Shown here in pieces: positions 1 through 8,408 of a DNA stretch of 64,000 bases. Both the position numbers and the translations under genes were made by a program. The notes below the pieces were generated by a model that did no database searches, was not told where the DNA came from, and saw only the letters and a program-made list of their open reading frames with translations. Positions within the stretch are counted from its first letter, which is position 1, and each line of letters begins with the position of its first letter. Origin of the DNA: an uncultured Sphingobacteriaceae bacterium (GTDB lineage Bacteria; Bacteroidota; Bacteroidia; Sphingobacteriales; Sphingobacteriaceae); contig CAMPKC010000003.1 of assembly GCA_946887045.1 (NCBI GenBank), positions 1 through 64,000 on the forward strand. The letters are read 5' to 3'.

Positions 1-63
1 ATGTAAGAGACTTATTTTAAATCTGCAAAATAATATAAATTAATTATAGGATTGCAGTCACTA

Positions 64-87
64 TTCAGCATTCAAAAAGATGCTGAA
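64..87. repeat. 8-bp inverted repeat in leader of first gene
   Basis: TTCAGCAT (64-71) and ATGCTGAA (80-87) are perfect complements around an 8-nt spacer, 28 bp before the first gene. It could be an operator or the end of an upstream transcript. No T-run follows, so a rho-independent terminator is unlikely. Confidence 0.35.
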
Positions 88-115
88 GCTAATCGTAAAA
101 TTAAAATAAGAATAA

Positions 116-481
116 ATGAATTTAGAAATACTTTCGATAAAAGAGCATGGCGATGCTACTAAAGAATACGTGATGTTACGTGCGAATGCCACTATTGATT
201 TAGGGAATTACGCAATTGTTGATACAACCTTCAACAAAAAAGGGGGCGTGTCCAATGTGATGAGACATTATTACCGTTTCCCAAAAGGACACATAGTTAA
301 AAAAGGGCATTGCATTTCGCTTTGGACTTGTAAGGGTACCAACCGAACAGGTCTAGAAACGAGGCAGGGTACCCCACTTCATAGATTCTATTGGGGGTCG
401 TCTCATGCCATTTGGAATGATAGTGACCCCGATGTTGCAGAATTGCTGCTGGTTAAAACTTTGGAAAAGACAGCTGCATAA
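116..481 (+). CDS. Small lamin-tail-domain (LTD)-like protein
   Basis: The 121-residue product fits the LTD immunoglobulin-like fold: an EYVMLR strand near residue 17, an LGNYAIVD strand near 29-36, an FPKGHIVKKGHCISLW turn, and a closing WGSSHAIWNDSDPDVAEL stretch matching the usual 'W..DGD.a.L' end. LTD modules bind DNA or partner proteins, and bacterial copies are often fused to nucleases; this one stands alone. There is no signal peptide, so it is probably cytosolic. It lies 60 bp before an Abi_C gene in the same direction and may be co-transcribed with it. The fold is a recognition by pattern; no function is assigned. Confidence 0.6.
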   Translation: MNLEILSIKEHGDATKEYVMLRANATIDLGNYAIVDTTFNKKGGVSNVMRHYYRFPKGHIVKKGHCISLWTCKGTNRTGLETRQGTPLHRFYWGSSHAIWNDSDPDVAELLLVKTLEKTAA

Positions 482-541
482 CGATGATTAATACTAGGCT
501 GGCCGTTGTTTAGGGTCAGCCTATCTACTAAATCTGATTAA

Positions 542-1483
542 ATGGTAAAAAATATAAATACTCCTAAAATAACTAAAGAAACGAGACAAGAGATCGCCGA
601 CGCGATCATTAGCCAGGGATTGACATATAATGGAAAGATAAAGCAGGCTGATTTTTTAAACAGGTTGTATAATCTGAAGGAAATGCCTTCGACAGATTAC
701 CGGCCGGAATATAACAATGCATATAAAGATATACACCAGCATGCTGATATGAATCCTCAGGATTGGGGTGAAGGCTGGGTTTTCACAGACGAAAGGTTAA
801 ATCTGATGCATTGCTCCGATGAAGAATACCTAAAATTTCTTCACTTAACGGTACTGCCCATTTTGCGGGAAAACGATGGTTCGGCTCAGGAATTGGTCAA
901 CATTTACAATAAACACCTGAATAAGTACGGCTTCGCGCTCTCTAAAGAGAAGGAAACAAAAGATGGGGCCCCTATATTTTCCATCGGTGCACTAAGTATG
1001 TTACAGAATGTTCAGGTAGCGAAATCAGTAGAGATCAAAAAGTATCTGGATTCTGATTACGTACACAAGAAAATAGATTTGATGAATCAGGCAGCAAACG
1101 AAGATACCGATGTGGCTATTGGTACCGGTAAAGAGCTGTTGGAGACAATATGCAAGTCTGTTTTAAAGCAAAGAAACATTCCTGCCGACAAGGATTGGAC
1201 ATTACCGCAGTTACTGAAAAATACGACTGCAAGTATGGATCTTAAGCCGAAAGGGGTAGAAAATCCGGATAATGCAGAGCGTTCAATTAAACAGATACTG
1301 GGTGGCGTATCTTCGATTGTTCAAGGTATGACTGAGTTGAGAAACTCTTATGGTTCTGGTCATGGTAAAGACAATGATTTTAAAGGACTTGATCCTGTCT
1401 ACGCGAAACTTTTCACCGGCATGGTTGCTGATACAGCCCTTTTCTTTTTAGGCGTTAATGGCAAGACTGAATTAGAAGAGTAA
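542..1483 (+). CDS. AbiJ-like abortive infection protein (Abi_C/HEPN C-terminus)
   Basis: The 313-residue protein has a C-terminal Abi_C-type domain (about 190-305), including LETICKSVL, a DWTLPQLLK segment and the motif RNSYGSGHG (R267 to H274, an R-x6-H). That motif is the catalytic signature of HEPN ribonucleases, so RNA cleavage during phage infection is the likely role, by family knowledge. The first half is a helical region I do not recognise, probably the sensor. It follows the LTD-like gene by 60 bp. A 17/19-matching inverted repeat lies just after its stop. The Abi_C call is firm; the phage target is unknown. Confidence 0.75.
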   Translation: MVKNINTPKITKETRQEIADAIISQGLTYNGKIKQADFLNRLYNLKEMPSTDYRPEYNNAYKDIHQHADMNPQDWGEGWVFTDERLNLMHCSDEEYLKFLHLTVLPILRENDGSAQELVNIYNKHLNKYGFALSKEKETKDGAPIFSIGALSMLQNVQVAKSVEIKKYLDSDYVHKKIDLMNQAANEDTDVAIGTGKELLETICKSVLKQRNIPADKDWTLPQLLKNTTASMDLKPKGVENPDNAERSIKQILGGVSSIVQGMTELRNSYGSGHGKDNDFKGLDPVYAKLFTGMVADTALFFLGVNGKTELEE

Positions 1484-1533
1484 GTACAGATTTTGGTCTT
1501 TTACTTTTGCTTAATCGATAAGCATTAAATTGA

Positions 1534-1590
1534 GCATCTACTTACAGTAGGCCCTGCGGTTTATACGTTGTGCCTACTATAAGTTGATGC
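1534..1590. repeat. 19-bp near-perfect inverted repeat between convergent genes
   Basis: The left arm GCATCTACTTACAGTAGGC (1534-1552) and the right arm (1572-1590) are complementary at 17 of 19 positions around a 19-nt spacer. The repeat sits between the convergent Abi_C and PD-(D/E)XK genes. No T-run follows on either strand, so it is not a classical intrinsic terminator. It may be a bidirectional stop hairpin, a protein-binding site or a recombination site. Confidence 0.6.
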
Positions 1591-1619
1591 CCCTTGAATA
1601 AAAACTTGGTTTCGGATTA

Positions 1620-3215
1620 TTAAACTTGTTTGCTTGCAAAACTAGGAACGCCCATTTTTGCTATAAATTCATCAAAAGCATTATCCAACACCGAATTGCG
1701 ATATTCTATATCTTTATGGAACCGCGTCGCTATTGACCATTCCCGCTCGGCGCAATTGTTCACCTTATTTCGAATCATTTCTATGATATTTAGTTTTTGG
1801 TCAATAGCGCTTCCGATTGCTTCAATATCTGAAATCGAAGCAAATTGGAGATCGTCTATTATTGCCCCACTGAGTTTATTCAATAAGGGAAGCAATGTTG
1901 AATTGATAGAAAATATATCTTCATAGCCAACTATAATTCCGATAACTGTTTTAAGACCTTTGAACCTTTCATCCTTGATCTGACCCGAAAGAATCTTCTG
2001 CTTAAAATCTCTCAACTGATTTATGGCCTTTTGGATATTACCCGATTTAACTTCCTTTTCTAAAGCTTCTTTTTCAAAGTAAGAACGGGAATCGATATTT
2101 AGTAAGGTTGTTTTGACCTCTAATAAGATGCAGACACCATCTTTTATAATGGCGAAATCGGGCAATTTTCCACCGGTTTGAACAAAATCATTATCCAAGT
2201 CTACAAATTTATGATTGCCAGCGATTGATAAATGCTCACCCACATACGCTCGGTAAACCATCCCAAACGCTTTTCTAAAAGGGTTTTTGCCTTTTTTTCC
2301 TTCCGCCTCTGCTAAGTCCTTTTCTTTATCACCAAGCAAATAGAATGCACCAGAACTTGCTCTGTCAAGTAGGTATTTGGCCTGTGGGACAACATAGCTT
2401 GTTGATGACATGTAAGTGGACCTCTCTACTTTTATAGCGGGCATTATGACCAATGGTTCAAGTGCATACATATCTTTTAGGTTATCACATTGCTTCCAGT
2501 TTATGCCCCTGACCATTTCCCGGTACTGTTGTGGCGTGCCGCAAGACAAAGACAGAAAAATGCGTTGAGACTCAAGTGTAAAAATATGCTTTAACTCTTT
2601 TATCTCATTTTTAATTTCGTAATCAAGCGTTCCATTGGATAGAACCCACATGGCAAATCCCGTAGACAGGAATTCAATAAGCGTCAGTCCGAAATATTCT
2701 TTAAACTTCTTATCAAAGTCGTATTCAGTCGAAGTGGTTAGTATAAGCTTATTGAAAAGCAAAAATCCTCTGCCGATTATTGTTTTTTTACTCACTTGCA
2801 GCGGAAATTGAATCTGCCCTATCCTGTTGAAATACAAGGAAAATTTACTCATTATATCGTCGTCGGACGATTCTTCGAGTTCTTCTAGGTTAACTACCTG
2901 ATTGTAGGCTTTATGTACTGAAGGGTTATTTAAATTCAGGAAGCCCCCCTTGTGATCATTTGCCGATGAAAGAAGCAGGAAACGAGCCATTCTGGTTAGG
3001 GTGATACTTAAAGATCGCCTATCATGCTCAGTTTTTCCCCTGACTTGTAGCCAAGCCCATATCCAATCCGGTATATTTTTTCTGTCCGGTCGTTCGGTAC
3101 CATATTTCAGAGCTGCATTTACGGCGCCGATAACATACAACCCATCAGATAAATGGAATTTCTTCAATTGATCGTAAAGTTCAGTTAGCGAATTTGTTTT
3201 TGACATTGATGCCAT
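1620..3215 (-). CDS. Uncharacterised protein with PD-(D/E)XK nuclease-like domain (second gene of pair)
   Basis: I do not recognise a named family in this 531-residue protein. Residues 352-368 read PDFAIIKDGVCILLEVK, a textbook PD-(D/E)XK core (D353, E366, K368), followed by a helix with KAINQLRDFKQ as in restriction-type nucleases. The first 300 residues are mixed helical and may recognise a target or partner. It is the downstream member of a minus-strand pair, starting 5 bp after a 557-residue protein with its own DxK core. The pair sits among an Abi_C gene and a KAP ATPase, so an antiviral role is inferred. Start MASMSK is chosen; MSK three codons later is also possible. Confidence 0.65.
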   Translation of the reverse strand: MASMSKTNSLTELYDQLKKFHLSDGLYVIGAVNAALKYGTERPDRKNIPDWIWAWLQVRGKTEHDRRSLSITLTRMARFLLLSSANDHKGGFLNLNNPSVHKAYNQVVNLEELEESSDDDIMSKFSLYFNRIGQIQFPLQVSKKTIIGRGFLLFNKLILTTSTEYDFDKKFKEYFGLTLIEFLSTGFAMWVLSNGTLDYEIKNEIKELKHIFTLESQRIFLSLSCGTPQQYREMVRGINWKQCDNLKDMYALEPLVIMPAIKVERSTYMSSTSYVVPQAKYLLDRASSGAFYLLGDKEKDLAEAEGKKGKNPFRKAFGMVYRAYVGEHLSIAGNHKFVDLDNDFVQTGGKLPDFAIIKDGVCILLEVKTTLLNIDSRSYFEKEALEKEVKSGNIQKAINQLRDFKQKILSGQIKDERFKGLKTVIGIIVGYEDIFSINSTLLPLLNKLSGAIIDDLQFASISDIEAIGSAIDQKLNIIEMIRNKVNNCAEREWSIATRFHKDIEYRNSVLDNAFDEFIAKMGVPSFASKQV

Positions 3216-3220
3216 AAAGT

Positions 3221-4894
3221 TTATTTTTCGTCTTGAAATGGGTCTAAATCGATTAATTCTGGTTTTCTAAAATATGGGTAGGATACTTTAATGATTTTAG
3301 AAACTTCATTCTCTTCAATATTAACAAAAAAGGTCGTGTCCTGATAATTACCCTCCAATACGTGCGGGAGGTCATTCAAAACATAAATTCTGAATTCTGA
3401 ATTGTACATGTACAAGGTTGGTGTGTTAACGATAAAGATGCCCTCAAGGCTGAAATTTGAAAAATCGACTTGCTTTAAATGATATTTAGCCCTGAAATGT
3501 GATTCTAATAAGTGTAAATTATCATTAAACCACGACACTTTATTCAGCATGGTTTGGTTATAACTCTTCGTTTTTTTGGAACCTTTGGTAAATGCGTTAT
3601 AATCATTTTTCTGATTGGCTGCGTCGTACCGGCTCATTAGGTGTTTGCAATCAACAATAAAGATTTTGTTTACGTCACTGGCAATGACAATGAAGTCAAT
3701 CTCCCCCAGTCCTTTAACATCTATGTTGACAAAACCTTTTCCACCTTTTAATTGGGTTACGTTTCTTTCATATAGGCAGTTGTTTCCCTTTACAATGTTT
3801 TCTACAGCATCATCAAGCCACTTATCATGTTCGTCTTCTTTACGATGTACATAAGTCTTAAAGCAAGAATTGCTCATCCATTCTTCCGGCCCTTTTCCCC
3901 AAGGCAGGGCGTTTGTGGCAAACTGGATCATTGTTTCAGTCCAGGCGTTCGGGCCAATAATTGCAAATTCTTTGCCATTAACGTTCCATACAATTATCGG
4001 TCGAAAGAGATAGCGTTTAAGGTTATTTGGTTTGCAGGCCAAGTCTAATAATGACATTTTATTGTGTTTTGTCAAGGTTAAACCTTTATAAAACAATTCA
4101 GCATCGGCATAAGAAGTTTGAAATAACCTTTCAAGATTTTGTGGCAAGTTCTCCCATAAAACACCTTCGGTAAAATGTATCTCTTGATGTATCGCCGCTA
4201 TTACACCTCCGGCATCTTGATATTTGATACCCAGGCAGCTTTCCATTGCCGCAAACATATCCTGAATCCCTTCATCATCAATTACTATTTTTTCCACGTT
4301 ATGCCCCCATGTATCGTTTATATGCTCAAAAATGAAGTTGTAGTGATGCCTTCTTGAGAAGACGTAAAGGTCATTCTTGTCAAACGTCAATTCACCTACA
4401 TCTTCAATCATCCCTTGTTCCGCATACATGGACACACACATTAAGATCATATCACCAAGAAATAACAAGTCGTCCAATATTATTTGAATCCTAGGAACGT
4501 CACTCTTTGTTGGCTTAACTGTTTTTATCTGAACGTCGCAAGCTGTTTCCAAAATAAATTTCAGGATTCTTCTGTAGATTGCGAGATATTCAGCTGTAAC
4601 GTGCAGGTTGTCGCTTTTGCCCTGATGTAATACTGCGAGTTCCGTGGCATCCTCGTGAAACATTAGGACGGACTGATAAAAAAAGAAAGATTGTTCGGCT
4701 TTACAAATCCCAACAAATTTCTCTATAAAAAAGGCCAAGCAGTACCTTACAATTTCGGAAATCTCTTCTTGTGAATAATCTTTACGCCCGAATTTAGCTA
4801 TCAATAGTGAGGACAACTCTTTCCTAAATTTTGGTTCGGCAGTTTTCTCACCTTTATAGACCTTAAATTTTTTCCGAAATACGTAAAGCGGCAT
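3221..4894 (-). CDS. Uncharacterised protein with C-terminal PD-(D/E)XK-like core (first gene of pair)
   Basis: The 557-residue protein has no family I can name. Near the C-terminus it reads GEIDFIVIASDVNKIFIVDCKHL in outline: D400, then D415-x-K417, the metal-binding core of PD-(D/E)XK nucleases of the NERD/Mrr type. About 390 helical residues precede it, with a central stretch (about 295-330) holding FRPIIVWNVNGKEFAIIGPNAW. It leads the two-gene minus-strand operon and ends 5 bp before its partner, so the two proteins are very likely made together and may form a complex. It diverges from the KAP ATPase across 203 bp. The nuclease fold is well supported by motif; substrate and trigger are unknown. 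Confidence 0.65.
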   Translation of the reverse strand: MPLYVFRKKFKVYKGEKTAEPKFRKELSSLLIAKFGRKDYSQEEISEIVRYCLAFFIEKFVGICKAEQSFFFYQSVLMFHEDATELAVLHQGKSDNLHVTAEYLAIYRRILKFILETACDVQIKTVKPTKSDVPRIQIILDDLLFLGDMILMCVSMYAEQGMIEDVGELTFDKNDLYVFSRRHHYNFIFEHINDTWGHNVEKIVIDDEGIQDMFAAMESCLGIKYQDAGGVIAAIHQEIHFTEGVLWENLPQNLERLFQTSYADAELFYKGLTLTKHNKMSLLDLACKPNNLKRYLFRPIIVWNVNGKEFAIIGPNAWTETMIQFATNALPWGKGPEEWMSNSCFKTYVHRKEDEHDKWLDDAVENIVKGNNCLYERNVTQLKGGKGFVNIDVKGLGEIDFIVIASDVNKIFIVDCKHLMSRYDAANQKNDYNAFTKGSKKTKSYNQTMLNKVSWFNDNLHLLESHFRAKYHLKQVDFSNFSLEGIFIVNTPTLYMYNSEFRIYVLNDLPHVLEGNYQDTTFFVNIEENEVSKIIKVSYPYFRKPELIDLDPFQDEK

Positions 4895-5097
4895 ATAAAC
4901 AGATTTATAGTAAATATATTGAATCGCCTTCTAATATTGGTCCCAAACGATTATAGCCGCTTTCTCTTTTCCGCGCTGCTGCAAAGCCTCCAGCCGCTTT
5001 ACCAGACAATACAGCACTGCTATGCAGCGCTGTTCTTGTGGAAAGTTTCTTGAAATGAGCTTGCCGAGATGTTTTATCTTTAGCTAAAAATCTGAGC

Positions 5098-7617
5098 TTG
5101 AAATTAAACCGATACACTTTTCCTCTGATTGGCGCTGGGCTATTTGCAGCCCTGTTGTTACTTTTCCGGTTGCCGATCAGCCATCTGCTTGATTTGCTAT
5201 TAGTCAAACCATTGTTTGCTGACGTTGAAAGTATGCTATGGACTGACCTAGTACTTTGTTTGGCTTTAACCGTCCTAGCCTGTTGGATAGCCAGAAGCCA
5301 GACACCGGTTTTTCTGTACAGATTGGTTTTGTACGGGCTGGTATTCTATGCATTCCAACGCATCAATAGTTATTGGGTATTTTATAAACTCGCTACTTTT
5401 AACCGGCTTGTTTATTGGGATCTGTTTGCGTTTGCCTCAATGCTGTTGTTGCCATTGAATTACGCCCTGAATAGGAGAAAAAGCGATTACGAAATAATAA
5501 ATACTGAAGGATTTGTAGAGGACAACGCGGTTACGAATGAGAAAGACGACCACTTCAGGCGCAATATAGCTGCTAAAGAAGTTGCACGCTTAATCATGCT
5601 GACCCCTAATAAAAAGTCCTTTGCGATAGGCATTCTTGGAGAATATGGAAGTGGCAAGACCTCGTTTTTGAATCTACTTCTAGGTGAATTCACTGGTGAT
5701 AATGTGTTGAAGATTGCTTTTGACCCTTGGAGCGCAGGAAACCCTGAAACCATACGACGTGAATTCTTCGACCTTTTGGCGAGCAAAGTTGCCGAAGTTG
5801 ACATGAGGGTTTCTTCAATGATTTATAGTTATGGGCGCAGACTAGCTGGATTTGATGCGCGTTCGCTTTCCTGGCTAAATTGGCTGGATTTTCTGGGGAA
5901 CAAGGGTACTGTGCAGGGTTCCGGAGAGTATCAACGAATCAACGAAATGCTGCAGGCAAGCGGACGCAAGATTGTGATCGTTATTGACGACCTTGACCGG
6001 CTGTATCCGACGGAAATCATGGAAGTGCTGAAATTGATCCGCAATACAGCAAATTTCTCTAACGTGTTCTATCTGGTAGGGTACGATAAAAGGTATGTTC
6101 AGGGATCGATAAGGACATTGAACGACGCGGGCAGCTTAAATTATTTGGACAAGATTTTTCAGTTGGAAATTCCGTTGCCAAAACGAGAGGAGGACGATCT
6201 GTTAAATACTTTAAAGGAACGGCTGAAAGAAATGGTAACGCCGGAACACTACGAGGTCTTTGAAAATATCATGATCCCTAATGGTTTCCGAAGTCGCTAC
6301 GAAAAAGCTTATAGTGGTATCTTGCGCCAAGGTCGTGATGTGGTGCGCTTCATCAACGGGTTCAAAATCATTTACCGGCTAATTGGCGAAGAAGTGGATT
6401 TTGAATGTCTGGTGCTGTTGGAACTGGTCAAGTTTCGTTTTCCCGCCATCTATGAACTCTTATATGCACAGCATAATGTCTTTCTAAACGAACAGCCTTT
6501 GCGCTCAAGCCACCAGCAATATTATTCGCCGGTGATGGTAAGGGCTGAAGGATCGTCCAAACGTTCTGACGAAGTTTCGTTGTTCAAAAAGCACATTGAA
6601 AAGTTGGGCTGGCTGTCTGATGAAGAAGTTTCTCTGCTTGATGGGCTTTTTATGGCAATGTTCAAGGGCAGCCAGTACCATCATCCCGATTCCAAAAACT
6701 CCATTTCTTATCCTTTGTATTTCGAGATATATTTTCGCTACAGGCTTTCCCAGCGTGATCTTTCCGATAAGGATTTCAAAGCCGCGATGGTCTCGGGCCA
6801 CATGCGTGAATATATGGACTATTGTGCAAGCCACGGGCTGCACAGGGAACTTATGGTCAGGTTGATGCAGGAAGACATTAATAAGGACAGGCGAACGTTC
6901 GAGCAGGTCATCCACTGGATATTTTCTTTTGGACGAACCTATGTGCAAAAAGAGGGCAAGTTTAGTTTTGATTATGAAGCACTCGTCGACAAGATCTACA
7001 ATTACCACAACCATACGACTGATAAACTGTACAAAAAGGATTTGGATGCTTATAAACGCTTAATAGACCATCTGTTTGCAGCTGCAAGTGCACCGTTTCT
7101 TTTTGAGAATGAACTGCTTTACCACCTGAAAAAGAAAGGCGAAGGTTTTGTGCTTTCCTTAGCGGAAATGACCGCCCACCAGTATTCCTATTTTACCCGG
7201 ATGGCAACCAGCGGGCACGGGTTGAGCGAGGATACGCTTTGGCTGTTCTATGGTGCGAGGGAACATTACCGAGTGCCCGCTGACGAGCGGGGCGCCTATT
7301 ACGAAAAATGGCGTTTCGAGCCGACTCTGGCTGTTAAGATGAAAGTATATCTTGCAGAAAAAGACCCGAAGGAGTTTTTAAAGTTCAGCATCCAACGGGA
7401 CATGCGTAACCGTTCAATGGTCTATATACATCGGGAGGTCATGGAGCTGTTCGACGAACCCGCCGAGTACCGAAGGTTGGTGGCAGGTAATCCGGAACTG
7501 GACGAGGAGATACAAAGGGAATACCTGGAACTTTTCGATAAACTGGTTGAGACCGATTTTAAACAGTATGCTGAAATGGAACTCAAAACCGACCTGCAAA
7601 AGCCTGAAAGGGACTGA
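5098..7617 (+). CDS. Membrane-anchored KAP family P-loop NTPase
   Basis: The 839-residue protein has about four N-terminal hydrophobic segments (residues 8-125) followed by a KAP NTPase domain. Walker A is GEYGSGKTS (181-189), a conserved FDPWSAG is at 208-214, and Walker B is KIVIVIDDLDR (291-301). KAP NTPases carry membrane segments inserted in or near the NTPase; bacterial ones are common in accessory and defence islands. The long helical C-terminus (about 450-839) is unassigned. The reading frame begins with TTG at 5098 and has no ATG until residue 46, so the start is uncertain, but the first hydrophobic helices require an upstream start. It diverges from the PD-(D/E)XK pair. Confidence 0.8.
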   Translation: MKLNRYTFPLIGAGLFAALLLLFRLPISHLLDLLLVKPLFADVESMLWTDLVLCLALTVLACWIARSQTPVFLYRLVLYGLVFYAFQRINSYWVFYKLATFNRLVYWDLFAFASMLLLPLNYALNRRKSDYEIINTEGFVEDNAVTNEKDDHFRRNIAAKEVARLIMLTPNKKSFAIGILGEYGSGKTSFLNLLLGEFTGDNVLKIAFDPWSAGNPETIRREFFDLLASKVAEVDMRVSSMIYSYGRRLAGFDARSLSWLNWLDFLGNKGTVQGSGEYQRINEMLQASGRKIVIVIDDLDRLYPTEIMEVLKLIRNTANFSNVFYLVGYDKRYVQGSIRTLNDAGSLNYLDKIFQLEIPLPKREEDDLLNTLKERLKEMVTPEHYEVFENIMIPNGFRSRYEKAYSGILRQGRDVVRFINGFKIIYRLIGEEVDFECLVLLELVKFRFPAIYELLYAQHNVFLNEQPLRSSHQQYYSPVMVRAEGSSKRSDEVSLFKKHIEKLGWLSDEEVSLLDGLFMAMFKGSQYHHPDSKNSISYPLYFEIYFRYRLSQRDLSDKDFKAAMVSGHMREYMDYCASHGLHRELMVRLMQEDINKDRRTFEQVIHWIFSFGRTYVQKEGKFSFDYEALVDKIYNYHNHTTDKLYKKDLDAYKRLIDHLFAAASAPFLFENELLYHLKKKGEGFVLSLAEMTAHQYSYFTRMATSGHGLSEDTLWLFYGAREHYRVPADERGAYYEKWRFEPTLAVKMKVYLAEKDPKEFLKFSIQRDMRNRSMVYIHREVMELFDEPAEYRRLVAGNPELDEEIQREYLELFDKLVETDFKQYAEMELKTDLQKPERD

Positions 7618-7781
7618 TCGTGTCAGGTTCCAGCCTTCCCCTAAAAAGCACTGACGAGATCTCGCATCCAGGCTGTTAACAGAGTTCAGATAGGAAATGC
7701 TATTGATTGCCGTTCGTAATGGTAAATGAACTGGTATGAAAGTGGGTGCAAGTACCTTAAGTTTTGCTTTGGTTGTTTTTT

Positions 7782-7850
7782 TTCCGCCAATTCCGCCACT
7801 CCCTTCCATCTTCGCCACCCTCGCTTTGTAGCCATTTAAAACAGTCTTAA
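7782..7850. repeat. TTCCGCCA repeats plus AAAACAGTCT box, copy A
   Basis: TTCCGCCA occurs twice with a 9-bp period, followed by a related TTCGCCA and then GCCATTTAAAACAGTCTTAA. The same order recurs at 18843-18947, directly before the transfer operon. The repeats resemble short iterons, and the conserved box may be a binding site for a shared regulator. Confidence 0.5.
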
Positions 7851-7858
7851 CTTCATTA

Positions 7859-7918
7859 TTTCACGGCCGAAGGCGTGAAAAGCAAGATGTATTTTTGTAT
7901 ACAAAAACAATCTTGCCC
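7859..7918. other. Candidate oriT: hairpin plus near-palindrome with nic-like end
   Basis: TTTCACG/CGTGAAA (7859-7865 and 7874-7880) forms a 7-bp hairpin. Next to it a 35-bp near-palindrome (7882-7916) has GCAAGAT and TTTTTGTAT arms around a GTATAC centre. Its right end runs into AATCTTGCCC (7909-7918), which resembles the IncP/MOBP nick-site core ATCCTGCCC. The position, 86 bp before the MobC-like start, suits an origin of transfer. The nick site is an inference from resemblance only. Confidence 0.45.
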
Positions 7919-8003
7919 TACCTTCCAAAGTCAGTCGGGTGGCTAATAAATCCAGCCATCTGCGAAACTTGATGCCTGTGAAAACTTGATGGAGGATAAG
8001 ATT

Positions 8004-8408
8004 ATGCCTAGAAAGAAAGCGGAAGAAAGTCAGCGATTACAGCATGTTATTCAGACAAGAGTAAATCGATCGAAATTCAATCAGTTATCTGAGCTAGCTA
8101 AAAAAGCCACTAATGGAAGTACTAGCGATCTGCTAAGAGACATTCTTTACAAGCGCGAAATCAAGGTTCAAACCGTCGACAAAACTCTGGCCGAATACAT
8201 GCCGGAGCTTGTAAGGCTTCGAAAAGAATTGAATGCTATAGGCACCAACATCAACCAAATTACCCGCTACTTCCATCAATCTCCTGAAGAAACTAAGAAG
8301 CTCTTTTATGCTACAAGAGTAGCAAACCTTTACGAAAATGCGGGATTAAAAGTGGCCGAAGTGCTACACTTAATAGAGGAGCTCGGAAAGAGATGGTTGC
8401 AAAAATAA
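8004..8408 (+). CDS. MobC-like relaxosome accessory protein
   Basis: This 134-residue basic protein fits the MobC family: an N-terminal ribbon-helix-helix-like part (HVIQTRVNRSKF, then SELAKKA) and the signature ELVRLRKELNAIGTNINQITR at about residues 69-90. Such proteins bind oriT and help the relaxase open the strands. ATG 8004 is preferred because GGAGG (7991-7995) sits 8 nt upstream, an unusually good Shine-Dalgarno site for this phylum; TTG 7986 and ATG 7989 are alternatives. The stop overlaps the relaxase start by 16 bp, implying translational coupling. Confidence 0.85.
   Translation: MPRKKAEESQRLQHVIQTRVNRSKFNQLSELAKKATNGSTSDLLRDILYKREIKVQTVDKTLAEYMPELVRLRKELNAIGTNINQITRYFHQSPEETKKLFYATRVANLYENAGLKVAEVLHLIEELGKRWLQK

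Larger units (their letters stand above)
7618..8003. other. Noncoding leader of the mobilisation operon
   Basis: This 386-bp stretch holds no convincing gene. It contains three C-rich repeats related to TTCCGCCA (7782-7789, 7791-7798, and a TTCGCCA at 7811-7817), an AAAACAGTCT box (7838-7847) shared with the leader of the transfer operon, a 7-bp hairpin (7859-7880) and a 35-bp near-palindrome (7882-7916). Its place just before the relaxosome genes makes it the best candidate for oriT and for mob regulation. Confidence 0.6.

Noticed and set aside
4905..5207. Minus-strand open frame of about 100 codons between the nuclease pair and the KAP gene
   Set aside because: It overlaps the KAP N-terminal coding region, has no ATG-led family features and a composition like noise. 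The KAP membrane helices give the other strand clear support.
7414..7818. Minus-strand frame over the KAP 3' end and the mob leader
   Set aside because: It lies partly within KAP coding sequence and its start falls in the TTCCGCCA repeats; no domain is visible.
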